A stretch of 64,000 nucleotides of DNA from Sindora glabra (Eukaryota > Streptophyta > Magnoliopsida > Fabales > Fabaceae), in contig CM035235.1 in NCBI GenBank assembly GCA_020226215.1, positions 74,549,283 to 74,613,282 of the forward strand, read 5' to 3'. The notes below the pieces were generated by a model. That model was not told the origin of the DNA. It was given only the letters and a program-made list of their open reading frames with translations, and ran no database searches. Position numbers and translations under genes: made by a program. Below, piece by piece: positions 1 through 12,285 of the stretch; the stretch's first letter is position 1, and every line of letters starts with the position of its first letter.

Positions 1-402
1 GTCATAATTAGCATTACACCTAAGTGACATTCAGCCATTGATACACTTTTCTATTGATTACGATTTCCACTAATGGCGGAGCTTCCATGCCTCTTCGGTC
101 TAGCCTATGATAGCTCAGATTAGAAACTTTTAATAGTCTACTCTATTGTTAGTTCGTCTGCCTCTGAGCCCCAGAAGGGAAGAAAAATATTATTGCCTTT
201 TGTTGATATAAAGAATGTGCGTGCATGTGCTTCTTGAATGGCAAAAATAAGTATGTTGCTGTAAGGAAGGGCCAGAAAACAATTCTATTTAGGATGAATG
301 AAAACAATTTTAAGCATTTCTTCATTTAATAGTTTGAATTTGTATAGGGAACTTGTAATGAATGAATATTGAGCTACAATTTTATAACTTGTCTTAACCC
401 AG

Positions 403-3400
403 GATGAAGACATTAAAAATGCAATTGAAGATGCAGGGTTTGAAGCAGACATATTACCTGAAGCCGCTACCCTTGCAACAAAGCCAAACGGAACCCTGGT
501 GGGACAGTTCACTATAGGAGGCATGACATGTGCAGCATGTGTGAACTCAGTTGAAGGTATATTGAGAGATCTTCCAGGGGTCAAAAGGGCTGTGGTAGCT
601 TTGGCTACTTCTCTGGGGGAAGTTGAATATGACCCTGCTGTTGTTAGTAAAGATGATATAGTCAATGCAATTGAAGATGCTGGTTTTGAAGGTTCATTTG
701 TACAGAGCAATGAGCAGGATAAACTAATTTTAGGCATCGTTGGTGTATGTAGCCTGATTGATGTACACATTGTAGAAGGCATTGTCAGCAGCTTGAAAGG
801 AGTAAGGCAATTTCGCTTTGATCAAATATCAAGTGAATTGGAAGTTGTCTTTGATCCTGAAGTTCTCAGTTCTAGATCCTTAGTCGATGGAATTGAGGGT
901 GGGAGCAATGGAAAGTTTAAATTACATGTGAAAAGCCCCTACACAAGAATGGCTTCTAAAGATGTAGAAGAGTCATTGACAATGTTTCGGCATTTTATCT
1001 CCAGCCTATTTCTTAGTGTGAGTATTCCTCAAATCTTTTTTATATAATGTTTTTATACTTATATTTTCATTGTACTTCTTTTACTTTTTTATCTATTTAG
1101 GATTTCCATTTGATCAAGAGGATAGTGAATATGTTCTGTCAAATGTTAATATCTTTGTTACAATTTAACAGCTACATTTGACACAGATTTTACATGCGTT
1201 GTAGAAATTCATGGGCAAGTAGTTTTCTTGACCAATGACCATTAAGGTATTAAGGCTTGAAAGAACTAGCACCTGAAATTTGGCTTTCCCAAATCCCATA
1301 GATATTAGCTATACTGTAAATCTACCTTCTTCTTCTTCTTCTTTTTCCCTAGCAAAAAATTATCTATAAGGACTGTATTTGTGCCACTGTGCAGGAAAAA
1401 GTATTCTGCCCTGCTCTCTTTTTTTAATGACAATATATACAGAAGCAAAATGACATTTGATATTGGTTTTGAAAAGAGTGGTTCACATCTGCAGAATATA
1501 AGAGCTTGTCTCATCATCCCTTGATGTTTTAATGTCCTTGTTTACTATTTTGAATTGATTTTTGCTTCTTATACTTGTTTCAGATTCCTCTCATATTCAT
1601 GGGGGTCATCTGTCCTCATATACCGGTAGTTTATTCCTTACTACTTTGGAGATGTGGGCCATTCCTTATGGTTGATTGGTTGAAATGGGTGTTAGCAAGT
1701 CTTATCCAATTTGGGGTTGGGAAGCGCTTCTACATTGCAGCTGGAAGAGCTCTTAGAAATGGTTCAACTAACATGGATGTCTTGGTTGTTTTGGGAACCA
1801 CAGCCTCTTACCTCTATTCTGTTTGCGCTCTTCTGTATGGTGCATTTAGTGGATTTTGGTCTCCGACATACTTTGAAACAAGTGCCATGCTCATAACATT
1901 TGTATTATTGGGGAAGTATTTGGAATGCCTTGCCAAAGGAAAGACATCAGATGCCATCAAGAAGTTAGTAGAGCTTGCTCCTGCAACAGCTTTGTTGGTT
2001 ACCAAAGACAGAGGTGTGTATCAGTTTCTTTTTCTCTGACTTGTTTCCCTCTAAAGAGAATGAAGGTGGATTCCTTGAGACTTTCATTATCTTATGTTTG
2101 AGGTGAAATCTCTTCATCAAATTTTGTGTTATATATCATGTTCTAGAAAACAGTACAACATGACTAAAATTGTGTAATGTGTTGTTTTCCTAGGTGGTAC
2201 ATGTGTTGAAGAAAGGGAAATAGATTCTTTGCTCATTCAACCAGGTGACACATTAAAAGTTCTTCCCGGTACAAAGATTCCTGCTGATGGTACTGTTGTA
2301 TGGGGCTCAAGCTATGTAAATGAGAGCATGGTAACAGGTGAATCTGTACCTGTTTTAAAGGAGGTGAACACACCCGTTATTGGGGGTACAATTAATTTAC
2401 ATGGCATCCTTCACATTCGAGCAACCAAAGTTGGATCTGATACAGTATTGAGTCAAATAATTAGTTTGGTTGAGACAGCCCAGATGTCCAAAGCTCCCAT
2501 TCAGAAATTTGCTGATTTTGTAAGTTTTCTGGTCCTGTTTTGTTTGTTACAGTTGGTTGATTAATTGATTATGGGCTTGTTTGGTAAAGCAATAGAATAA
2601 TTGATTATTGACAGATTTGAGTGTATATTGTGATTTTATGTTTGGAACAACTATTAGTAATAATTGAATTTTTTGAGAGAGAATTGGTGTTAAATGCTTT
2701 TAGTGAGAGAAAAATTACGATTAAACAAGAAGCTATCTTTTGTGACTTCTGTGATTTTTCTCTCACTAATAGTTTTACACCAATTATCTTTCAAGAAAAT
2801 CAATCATCACTAAAATTCATGCCAAATATAGGTTTAATTTACACATTACAATCATTCTATAATCACTTATTTTCATTACTATGCCAGACAAACCCTATAT
2901 TTTCTTGGCATTGCCTTGATGTTGTATGCTTTGTCCCTTCCTTATGATCAGAAAGAAAGAAGTTTGCGAAAGTGAAACACTTGTGAAGTTTATGCTATGA
3001 GTTTATGTTTCTACTTGGTCTGGTGGTGGACAACATGATTGCACTTAATCAGTCATAGTTATCCTTGTTGAGATCGTCCATATTGTTAAATTGGACTTCC
3101 CTGCCTGAACTTGACATAGGGAAGCAAGTGGTTAGCACTTTGTAGTTTGTGTGCTAATTTCTAGTTTGGTGAAGCCTATACACCTCCAACCACTTAATCT
3201 TCATCTATGAAATTTTCATCTTTTCATAGAAAAAGATGAAAATAATTTCTTAAAATAATTTTAGTTACTGAAGTCTGAACCTACTTAGTTCATGTTTAGG
3301 CTCACTTTTGGTTTTATAGGCTGCTTCTGTGTACTAATTATTTTCTAAAAATAATTATATTTTTCTTATCATGAGATATGCTTATATAATGTGTGAACTT

Positions 3401-5831
3401 TATGAGGTAAATGAGTTGTCCATTGTTGAACAATATTAGATATTTTCTATATCAGCTAAGGTACTGTTCTTCTGGTTTGCAGGTAGCAAGCATATTTGTT
3501 CCCACAGTTGTTGCACTGGCATTATTGACATTATTGAGTTGGTAAGATAAAATTGACAACCTCTGGCATGTTAGTAAAAGTAAAATTTAAATGTAATGGG
3601 AATGCTTATTTCTACTTCTATAGTAATACATTTTGGTGCTTATAGGTATAGCGCCGGGGCTTTTGGAGCTTACCCAGAAGAATGGCTGCCAGAAAACGGA
3701 AATTACTTTGTTTTTGCTCTTATGTTTTCAATATCTGTAGTGGTGATTGCATGTCCCTGTGCACTTGGCTTGGCGACACCAACTGCTGTGATGGTGGCAA
3801 CAGGGATTGGAGCTAACAATGGAGTGTTAATTAAAGGAGGAGATGCCTTGGAGAGGGCTCAGATGGTAAAGTATGTGATATTTGATAAAACTGGAACTCT
3901 AACTCAGGGAAAAGCTAGTGTTACCACTGCCAAGGTATTCACTGGAATGGAACGGGGAGACTTTCTTACATTGGTGGCTTCTGCTGAGGTGACTTCCAGT
4001 TTCTTAAAGTGTTTCACCTTATCTGACTCTTGTGCTCTATCTATCTCATATATTTACTTAGTACCCTGGATCCAGATGGTAAATAATGAAAGAGTAACCT
4101 TTTCATCACTGCCCTGCTTTTGCTTAGCAAAGGGTGCTCTCAGAAATAAAATTGGTCTTTCTGACTGTTTTTAGATTCAAATGAGGAGATTTGTTGATCT
4201 TTTTTTCAAACCTTTTTTTCCCCCCTTGACTCAGGCTAGTAGTGAACACCCACTGGCTAAAGCAATAGTAGAATATGCACGGCATTTTCATTTCTTTGAT
4301 GAGTCATCTGAAGCCAAGGGTGTCCCAGATGATGCCAAGGAGTTGAAGTCTGCATGGCTTCTCGATGTCTCAGATTTCTCTGCACTTCCAGGGAGAGGCA
4401 TCCAGTGTTTCATAGATGGAAAGCGTGTTTTGGTAAATTCTTTGTTACTGTGATACTGCTCATTTTATCTCTAAACCTTTGGAATATGCATCATAACTTC
4501 CAAATAGGTACTTATCATCGGTAGCATATACTGAACAGGTTGGTAACAGAAAACTAATGGTGGAGAGCGGCATCACTGTTCCAACCCATGTGGAGAAGTT
4601 TGTGGTTGAGCTGGAAGAAAGTGCAAAAACAGGGATACTGGTTTCATTTGATGATATATTAACAGGGGTTTTAGGCCTTGCAGACCCACTAAAAAGAGAA
4701 GCTTCTGTTGTTATAGAGGGCCTCCAGAAAATGGGCATCACACCTGTTATGGTTACAGGAGATAACTGGAGAACAGCTAGAGCAGTTGCCAAGGAGGTTG
4801 GTAATATGTCCCTTTTTTCTTGTTGGTGTTTAAAGTTAGTGTTACTGATAGCTTTTGGAGGGTAATTTCATGGGTATGCTTGGTAAATTTAGAATTCACT
4901 TCTGTATCTGGAGTTCTACTTGCACAAAGAAACCCAATATACTTGTGGTTTATACTTATAATAGTTCGGGGCATGTATTTGGTGAAGTGAATTCAATTTT
5001 TGAGCAGGATTAATTGAAATAATGAAACAGATTAGTAGTTATAATTTCACCCAATGTAGACTCTTGTTTCCAAGGCGGCCTGCAGTTGGTTCTTTTAATC
5101 ATAAATGTAGTAATTGTTGTAACTAGAAACATATGGTATGTTTTTAAATTTTCCAACTACAAAGTAGTGGATTCTTGAGGTATCCATTGCAAGTCTTTCT
5201 AGGCATCCAGGAATCACATTCTACTGGCACCTAATATAATCCATGATAGCAAAACCACTGCTGGTGCTAATCTATTAAGCGTGAGAATGTGAATTTTATG
5301 GGGTAAAAATTGATGTTAATGTCAAGCTTGGGATGATAATGTGCTTCTTGACAGGTTGGCATTGAAGATGTCAAAGCAGAGGTTATGCCAGCAGGAAAGG
5401 CAGATGTTGTTCATTCATTCCAAAAAGATGGAAGTATGGTTGCTATGGTGGGTGATGGTATCAATGACTCACCTGCATTAGCTGCTGCAGATGTTGGTAT
5501 GGCAATTGGGGCTGGGACAGATATTGCAATAGAAGCTGCTGACTATGTGTTGATGAGAAATAATTTGGAAGATGTGATCACAGCCATAGACCTTTCCAGG
5601 AAGACTTTTTCTCGTATTCGGTTGAATTATGTATTTGCAATGGCCTACAATGTTGTTGCTATACCTGTTGCAGCTGGGGTTCTTTTTCCCTCACTAGGGA
5701 TCAAGTTACCACCATGGGTTGCTGGTGCATGCATGGCTCTCTCTTCCATAAGTGTTGTATGCTCTTCTTTGCTTCTCAGGAGATATAGAAGACCTAGACT
5801 TACTACAATACTTGAAATAACAGTAGAATGA
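403..5831 (+). CDS. RAN1: RAN1/HMA7-like copper-transporting P1B-type ATPase (5' partial)
   Basis: ATP-driven Cu(I) pump of the endomembrane system. In Arabidopsis, RAN1 loads copper onto ethylene receptors. Exons: 403-1017, 1584-2013, 2194-2519, 3483-3541, 3646-3988, 4235-4432, 4539-4796, 5355-5831. They join in frame to 901 codons plus stop. The family is about 1000 aa, so roughly 100 N-terminal residues, including most of the first heavy-metal domain, lie left of the window. In the visible protein a metal-binding GMTCAAC motif has Cys at 43 and 46. A following domain is degenerate and lacks CxxC, as in RAN1. Later motifs are TGES (396-399), the intramembrane CPC metal site (513-515), phosphorylated Asp 557 in DKTGTLT, the HP dipeptide (596-597), TGDN and GDGIND (776-781). 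No frameshift or missing catalytic residue is seen. RAN1 is preferred over HMA5 because of close recalled similarity over the whole length. Every intron is GT-AG. Confidence 0.95.
1325..1345. repeat. CTT-rich microsatellite in a RAN1 intron
   Basis: A short run of CTT units followed by a T-rich stretch lies inside the first visible complete intron of the copper ATPase gene (1018-1583). It is non-coding. Confidence 0.6.
2573..2895. mobile_element. Fold-back MITE-like insertion in a RAN1 intron
   Basis: The segment starts GGGCTTGTTTGG and ends with the near inverse CCAGACAAACCC. Inner parts of the arms also pair: an AATTGGTGT...TTAGTGAGAGAAAAAT segment on the left matches the inverted copy ending near 2798. 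The whole 323 bp could therefore fold on itself. The GTTTGG-type ends resemble non-autonomous hAT elements, but I could not identify a clean 8-bp target duplication. It lies in the intron 2520-3482 and leaves both splice sites intact. Confidence 0.6.
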
Positions 5832-6754
5832 CAAGAATTGAATGAGAGTAGTAGGTTTAAGATTGGGGGTTTAATGTGGAATTTCAATTTTGTGCATTTT
5901 CCCTCACTTCCTGCATCCTTCCTGTGCAATTGTAATTGTAGCTGTCCATTCATTGTGAATGTATTTGTATTATAATTTTATCTCTGTCTGTTTCTCTTAT
6001 CCATGTACAGCCCATTTTTGTTATGTTACCTTCTTCCAAGCAGTTGTGTGGAGGGACATATATTTGAATAACTTTGTCATCATAGGTGATGAGAATAAGA
6101 TTCCCTGGATAAGTGGGGCCTAATCGTAAATACTTCAAACGTTAGTCATTTCATTTGTGCAGTTCTCAGATGCAATGGCTTCCTCATGTTACATTCATTG
6201 TCATTGGGGATCTTACAAAAAACATTGTGATTTCAGAGTAATTCTTGAACTTGAGTCAGAATTTATGGCAAGGGCTTTTCCCTTAGAAAGTTAAGCAAGC
6301 AATGGACGTGGCAAATAAGGTCCTAGTGCTTTGCGTAGAATGTGAATGTTGAGTGGGACATTATGACATATTAGCACAACCACCAACATTTCCAACTCGG
6401 GTCTGACATTTTCCATGTGCACCATCATGTGGGGAATCATGTTTATTGTCAAAAGACAACAAATTATGTGGAAAAACCATAGAAAACGTAGGTTGATATC
6501 ATTAGTCAAACTAATCCTAATGCCAGCCAAATGGGCCAAGCCTCGTACTATTTCCACTCTGCTCGTCCATTTGATCACTTCATATTCAAGGACGGTGATA
6601 TTTCTATTGATTTTTTTTCCCCAAACATATTGTCAAGTACTTGGCTAACTTCGTAAATGACGCCTCTTAAAAAAAAGGTTTGCTAACACTAATTTGATTA
6701 GATAGATGCCTGATGGTGATTGATACTAACTTGATTTCTCCTGGAAGTAGTTGA

Positions 6755-6938
6755 ATTTAAGCAGGCGAATTCTCTATGATATAAGTTTCAAATTTTGAAG
6801 TATTGTGATGATTTTGAAAATTATTAGATTGAAATTATTTAATTATATTAATTAAAAAATTAATAATTATGATTGAATAATTTTAATATTTCAAAATTTG
6901 AAACTGTTGGAGCACTATCTAACACCATTTAAGCAGGC
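6755..6938. mobile_element. Small fold-back element between 12-bp direct repeats
   Basis: A 12-bp direct repeat (ATTTAAGCAGGC) stands at 6755-6766 and again at 6927-6938. Between the copies, AGTTTCAAATTTTGAA on the left is mirrored by TTTCAAAATTTGAAACT on the right around an AT-rich centre. A hairpin flanked by direct repeats suggests a short non-autonomous DNA transposon. Superfamily unknown. Confidence 0.5.
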
Positions 6939-7534
6939 AAAGTTATTTGAAAACTTAATAATTAATCTATTAGAACCATTCAATGCCGAAGTCTTCTGTC
7001 AAAACTCCAAATCTAGTAAACTTGCTTTACGCTTTGCATTTAGGTCGGTCTATTCCTTACCTTGAAAAAAAAAGACAAAATCTACGATTTTGAGCTCTAA
7101 TACCACAAATTCTCTTTCTCAGTCCAATTCGAACAAAACAAGTTTTCTAATTTTAAAAATTTCCTCTTGGATTTCCTACCACCAATCTTTTAATGATACC
7201 TCACAAAAAATATTCACCCAATCCACCAATGCTTATCTTCCTAGAATACATTGGTATATAGCTGAAAGTATAAAATAGCTTTCGTAATTATTTATTGTGA
7301 TGTTATAAATTTTTTGTAACTTTTTTTTTTGGACATATATGATAAGTGAAAGAATCATTTCAGAATTTTCTTTCTTTTTAATAAAAGTTATCTTTGATGT
7401 TCGAACTTTTTTTCCATTAACAAATAAAATTCGCTAGGATCTACCATGCTTTCAATTGAATTGATGCATTATTGGTTTTTTATCACTTTTTTCACAAGAA
7501 GTTGAATATTTTCATATTAATTTTTTTGAAAAAA

Positions 7535-8065
7535 ATACAAATAAGCCCCTACAGTAAGATTTTGTATTAGATAATTCCCTTAAAGATTCAAAACCAACAA
7601 ATAATTCCTAAAATTTATAAAAAAATGCAGATATTGAAAATCAAGTTTAAAAAAAGTAGGAAAAAAAAGGGATGTGAGCCGTTTATGATTGTTTTTAACT
7701 ATTTTTAACATGAGTTCAATTAGTTTGTGAATGTGTTTTATTCTAAAATAAATTATTAACAATGGGGCTTGAGTATTTAATATGTTTATAGTATAATTAA
7801 TAACAAATATTTTGAATAAATTATTATTGAAACTCAACTTAATTCTATTTGGGGAAGTTAAATATTCATTTTTTGTTACTTTTTTTATTTTACTGTACTA
7901 AAAAAATTAAAAAGAGTTATAAATGACTATTTTTTCATCATCCCTTTAATTGAAATTTTAATTTTTAATTTTTAATTTTTTTGCAAATTTCAAGAGAGTT
8001 ATATATAGGTTTTGAAAATTTAAGTATGTGATAGACAATGAAGAGAGCGATTTGTATTTCACCCT
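7535..8065. mobile_element. Candidate degenerate long-TIR element
   Basis: The left edge carries AAATACAAATAAGCCCCT followed by TTCAAAACC further in. The inverse of the right edge has GAAATACAAATCGCTCT followed by TTTCAAAACC at a similar distance. Arms are imperfect and the interior is AT-rich without coding capacity. This is consistent with an old long-terminal-inverted-repeat element of about 530 bp. Borders are approximate. Confidence 0.4.
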
Positions 8066-8104
8066 AATTTTTTTATGGAATTATATATTTTATATATTTT
8101 TTAG

Positions 8105-8202
8105 GGAAAGGAGACACGATGAGGTCAGGACTTTAATCCTTGTCACCTGGTGCTACACTTAGAGAGGGCAAATGAGTTGCCACTCAAACCAAGCCCTCGG
8201 TA
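8105..8202 (-). mobile_element. SINE-like, tRNA-derived fragment
   Basis: Read on the minus strand, this GC-richer island has an A-box-like TTGGTTTGAGTGGC (within 8174-8192). About 35 bases later comes a B-box-like AGGATTAAAGTCCTG (within 8123-8140). That arrangement is typical of plant tRNA-derived SINE heads. I found no clear target duplication, so the copy is probably old or partial. Confidence 0.45.
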
Positions 8203-8219
8203 GTAAAAATTTATATTTC

Positions 8220-8221
<2 letters not shown>

Positions 8222-8283
<62 letters not shown>
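8222..8283. repeat. (AAT)n microsatellite
   Basis: About 19 uninterrupted trinucleotide units lie directly beside the SINE-like fragment. They are non-coding. Confidence 0.95.
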
Positions 8284-9704
8284 TAGATAGAACAGTTACA
8301 AGTCTTAAAAAAATACTTTCAAGATTTTATTGGATAAGTGCCGAACACACTCAATTCATAGCAACAGAACCAATTTTTTCAGTGCAAAACTACTAAAGCT
8401 TTTACTATGAAGGGTCCTGTGCCTAAAATTTTTAAAAATTCTTACATTTTTTTTTATAAAACTTGTGAAGAAAGTCTTAAAAATTATCTATAACAAAATC
8501 ACTCAACCCGTAATTACTCCGCAGTAATTCCAGTTTATGGATAATAATGTTGTTAAGAGGAAGACGTGAAAGATAAGTTAGTGTGTGAAAATGAATTGTT
8601 AAAACTTCAACAAAAAAAAAAAGTCAGCAACTATTAAGAAATAGTCGCCATAGTTGATTCTCATTTGAATTCCACAAACAACAGGTCGAACTTGTCTTCT
8701 CTTACACTTCAAATTGCAGTTTTAAATCTTCAATCCTTACAATGAAAGCTCAAGTTTTCAGATTTTGTCACTTAAAAAAAAAGGACTGTATCATATATAA
8801 TTAAATCATTATAAATTTTCTCTACATTTATTAAACAGGTTTTTGAGAGTTAGGTCAATTTGATCATCCATAATTTGAATTTCAATTTTCCTGATAACAA
8901 TTTTAAGGGATTAACTGAGCAGCAAATATCAGTGGTCTCAGCGTAACTGCAAAGGTCAATTCAAAAGTTAGGAATGTTTGCCGGTGGTTGTTGTCTCCAT
9001 TCTTCTATTACACGTACATGTAATCCAGTGGAATCTTAAAGGATCAAACATATAATAAATGAAGATGGTGATGGTGGTAAAAAGGGAGATCTGTGGGATG
9101 GGGGCCACAAAGGTAATAATACGAAACAATTAGGACTTTCTTCCATAATTTTTATCTTTCATTTCATATTTATACGTCATTTGATTTAGAGAGTGTATGC
9201 AATGTATGTGTGTGATAAGGTTATGCACGACATAGTTGATGCACCAAATATTTGATTAAATTTAATTGCATAAATTATGTTATCTCATACTAAGCTTGAC
9301 GCATGCAACACATCATGCAGTATATGTTGGGCTAGGGGGGAAGGGGGGAGATAATAGGATAAAATAGAGGGAAAGAGAAAGAGAAAGAATATTTATTTAA
9401 ATATTTAAAAAGCTCTTCAAATCCTGTAAATTGAAAGAATACAAAATAATTATTAATGAAAGAGTTTGGAACACTTTGAAGGAGTAGTTATAAACTTTCA
9501 ATCTTTTCTTCCCTCTTAAAAAAAAAAAAAAAACTTCTCTTTCTCATCTCTTCCCTGTATTTTTCTCCCGGTAGGGTGGTAAACAGAATATGCTGCCATA
9601 ACTTGTATTTTCAACTTTTGAGTGCACATTTTTCTGACCAAGAATGCGAGACCACCTAAAAACACACCACATACCAAACTAGGAGTCCAAGAGTAACGTC
9701 ACTG

Positions 9705-9831
9705 ATGTTGACACACGTTACTTCTAGGAAACAATCAATCCTTTGGCAGCAAGTCTCTCCCCATCCAAACAAACTAAAATTTTTTAAAATTAGACAAGTT
9801 TACTTTGACCAGAGCAAGGCACCATAAATAC
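9705..9831 (+). promoter_or_regulatory. Putative VQ gene promoter: two W-box cores and a TATA-like box
   Basis: TTGACA begins at 9708 and TTGACC at 9805; both contain the WRKY-binding core TTGAC. An ACGTCA element near 9696 resembles TGACG-type sites. CATAAATAC at 9823-9831 is a plausible TATA box about 105 bp upstream of the ATG. The sites are seen directly; their function is inferred. Confidence 0.45.
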
Positions 9832-9935
9832 AATACAATCAAGGCTTCATCACTTTCTTTTAAAACAATAGAATAGAACACTGTCATTGAGCGATCACTA
9901 ATCCTTAGTTCCACCCAACCCTTCCTGTCAAATCC

Positions 9936-10607
9936 ATGAGCGATAGCATGGCTGCTACCACCGATCAATGGATGCCATTCTATCAACAATCTCTCTTGGA
10001 TGGCCTGGATCCGGCACCGGCCGCCGGAGGATTTTCTGATGCAACTGTTGTGACCACAAGTCCTACCATGTCATCTGAGGCCATGAGCTTGAGCGCAAAC
10101 AGTTCATCCCCGTCTAGTGGTCAGTTAACTCCAAAGGGCAATTTATCCAGACCAATCAGAAGGAGGACTAGAGCTTCTAAGAGAACACCTACAACCCTTC
10201 TCAATGCCAATACCACCAATTTTAGGGCTTTAGTCCAACAATTTACGGGCTGCCCCACCACAACCACGTCGTTTGGGTTCCATAAAGGACCTATTACGTT
10301 AAATTTCCAGCGAGGTGGAGGTGGACAGATACGGTTTCACCATAATACAAGTACAACACTGCAGGCACCATTGACTGGCAATCGAACTCATAAAGTAGCA
10401 GACGGATGGCTAGCACAGCCAAATCAACTGACGACACATCAACAACTTGAACAAGTACAATATCAGCAACATGGTTATTCATTGGATCATCAAATGAACA
10501 GTAATACTTTTGCTCCATCCTCGGATAGCATGGAGGTTTCTGATGGATTTCTCTTCGATAATGGTCCAAGTCTGCATGAGTTAAGTTCTGATGCTTTGCT
10601 CCAATGA
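9936..10607 (+). CDS. VQ-motif protein, JAV1/VQ22-like
   Basis: Single-exon gene for 223 aa. The defining motif FRALVQQFTG (FxxxVQxxTG) lies at residues 96-105. It is preceded by a basic stretch, RRRTRASKRTPTT, like that of Arabidopsis VQ22/JAV1. VQ proteins bind WRKY transcription factors in the nucleus; JAV1 represses jasmonate-driven defence. The rest is low-complexity Ser/Thr/Gln/His-rich sequence. A WMPFYQQ patch near the N-terminus also recalls that subgroup. Translation could start at Met1 or Met5 (MAATTDQW); the upstream one is used. Lack of introns fits most eudicot VQ genes. The VQ assignment is firm; the JAV1/VQ22 subgroup rests on recalled similarity. Confidence 0.9.
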   Translation: MSDSMAATTDQWMPFYQQSLLDGLDPAPAAGGFSDATVVTTSPTMSSEAMSLSANSSSPSSGQLTPKGNLSRPIRRRTRASKRTPTTLLNANTTNFRALVQQFTGCPTTTTSFGFHKGPITLNFQRGGGGQIRFHHNTSTTLQAPLTGNRTHKVADGWLAQPNQLTTHQQLEQVQYQQHGYSLDHQMNSNTFAPSSDSMEVSDGFLFDNGPSLHELSSDALLQ

Positions 10608-11711
10608 TGATTGTTTTAATGTGATTTAAAATAACTGAAGGGATTCAATTATTGAGTCCTCTTTATGAGTGATCTTAGAACAACGTAGACTCTAATAATA
10701 TATTCATGCATGATATCATAACACAATAGTATTGCAATTTATCTGTAATGTTATTTTCTTTACTCCATTTATTTGTTCTTTTTTAAGCGTTGTTTTCTTA
10801 TTACATTATCTTTCTATGCTTTTGTTTTTGAATTTTCTGCTCACTGCAAAGTAGTTTGCATATCCCCAAATTTTGGGTTGTTTACTTGGATCGTTTCATA
10901 TGCTTTGAAATTAAATCTTGTTGCTTGTTTTATAAGTTTTGGAACAATAATTTCTGTTGTATATCCATTAATCATCAACGCAACAGTTATGGCAATGGAA
11001 CCGAAATTGAATCTTTTTCATAATCTTCATTCAAGTTAGGCAGATGATGAATTTCTGTGTCTAATAAATGTATACAAACATAATCAGCTCTTTCTCCTTG
11101 CCAATGAAAGATCAGAGAAAAGGAGGCTTTATATTAAAAAAAAAATGGTCAGAGGAGAATTTTGAATCGGCTTCATACTTAGTCTTTGGTCAAAGATCAG
11201 AGTCATCAGATTCGTATGCAATAAAATCAGCCTTGGAAAATCTATAAAAACAAAATGATAAATTAAAGGAAAAAAACTGGTGTGGATGCGTGGCTTTGCA
11301 AGTGTTTTGAAAATTTTTTCACTTTTTCCGGCTTTTTCGTTCATATTTATCACTTTTGCATAAAATTTTAACTTATGCTACTTTAATTGATGCAATTATA
11401 ACTTTTTATATACTTGTTACAGGAAAGCATACACGTCCATAACTTTCTAGATTAGTTACAACATAACATTTTATATATAAAACTCGCGACTTCTGTAACT
11501 TTCGACATTAAACTTTCACTTAATTTCATAAAATTACACAATTTTGAGCGCACAATTAAATTTTATAAGTACATGCCTTCTTTTTATTTTCTTGACTAAA
11601 TAGTAAACCCAGCACATCTATTTACTAATTATCACATCAGTCCATTATATATGGTAAAATGTTGCATTGAAAAATTATATCGTTTTTGACCCCAATAATC
11701 CTAATTATGTA

Positions 11712-12005
11712 CTTCCTCCGTTCTTATTTATCTGTCGCTATTAATCAATTTCATATATATTAAGAAAGTAGTTAAATTTATTTATTTTTAATAAATTTTA
11801 TAAGATTATCCTTTATGCATAAAATTTAAGATAATTAAAAATATAAAAAATAAATACAAGTTAATTAATAATATAAAATAATAAAATATTTATTAATGAA
11901 AGAGAAAGATAAATTTAAAAAAAAATTTAATATTTTATTAAAATTCTAAAATGACAGATAAAAAAATTAATTTTTTTAAAGATATGACAGGTAGAACGGA
12001 GGGAA
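11712..12005. mobile_element. Stowaway-like MITE
   Basis: A 294-bp AT-rich segment has ends CTTCCTCCGTTC and GAACGGAGGGAA (inverse TTCCCTCCGTTC). It is flanked by TA on both sides (11710-11711 and 12006-12007). CTCCGTTC-type termini with a TA duplication are the hallmark of Stowaway (Tc1/mariner) MITEs. An inner CTGTC is shared by both arms. There is no coding capacity. Confidence 0.8.
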
Positions 12006-12285
12006 TATTTCAAATTAAGTTTAAACACGTTCTTTTGGATATTTGAGCATTAAATGTAATGAATAGATAGCGAATGGTAATTGGTCTTTTAACTGTTCGA
12101 CAATTCAGAAGAGAAACTGTGCTGCACACGGCCACTTTTATTGATTATCAAGTGACACTGGTTGTCTTTTGCATTTTTAAGGTAATAAAAGTAGATCTCC
12201 ATGCATTATAGGTATGGAAGATACTTCCAACATATCGGGGGAAAATATTCTATTAATTGTCACTGACAACCTTTATCTGTGTATC

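Larger units (their letters stand above)
5832..9935. other. Intergenic spacer between RAN1-like and VQ genes
   Basis: The first few hundred bases should be the 3' untranslated region of the copper ATPase gene. The rest is AT-rich with no supported protein gene. It holds two fold-back candidates, a SINE-like fragment and an (AAT)n tract, listed separately. The last 250 bases are the likely promoter and leader of the VQ gene. Confidence 0.7.

Noticed and set aside
1305..1517. ORF in a copper ATPase intron containing a poly-Lys run
   Set aside because: It is a translation of the CTT microsatellite inside a well-bounded intron.
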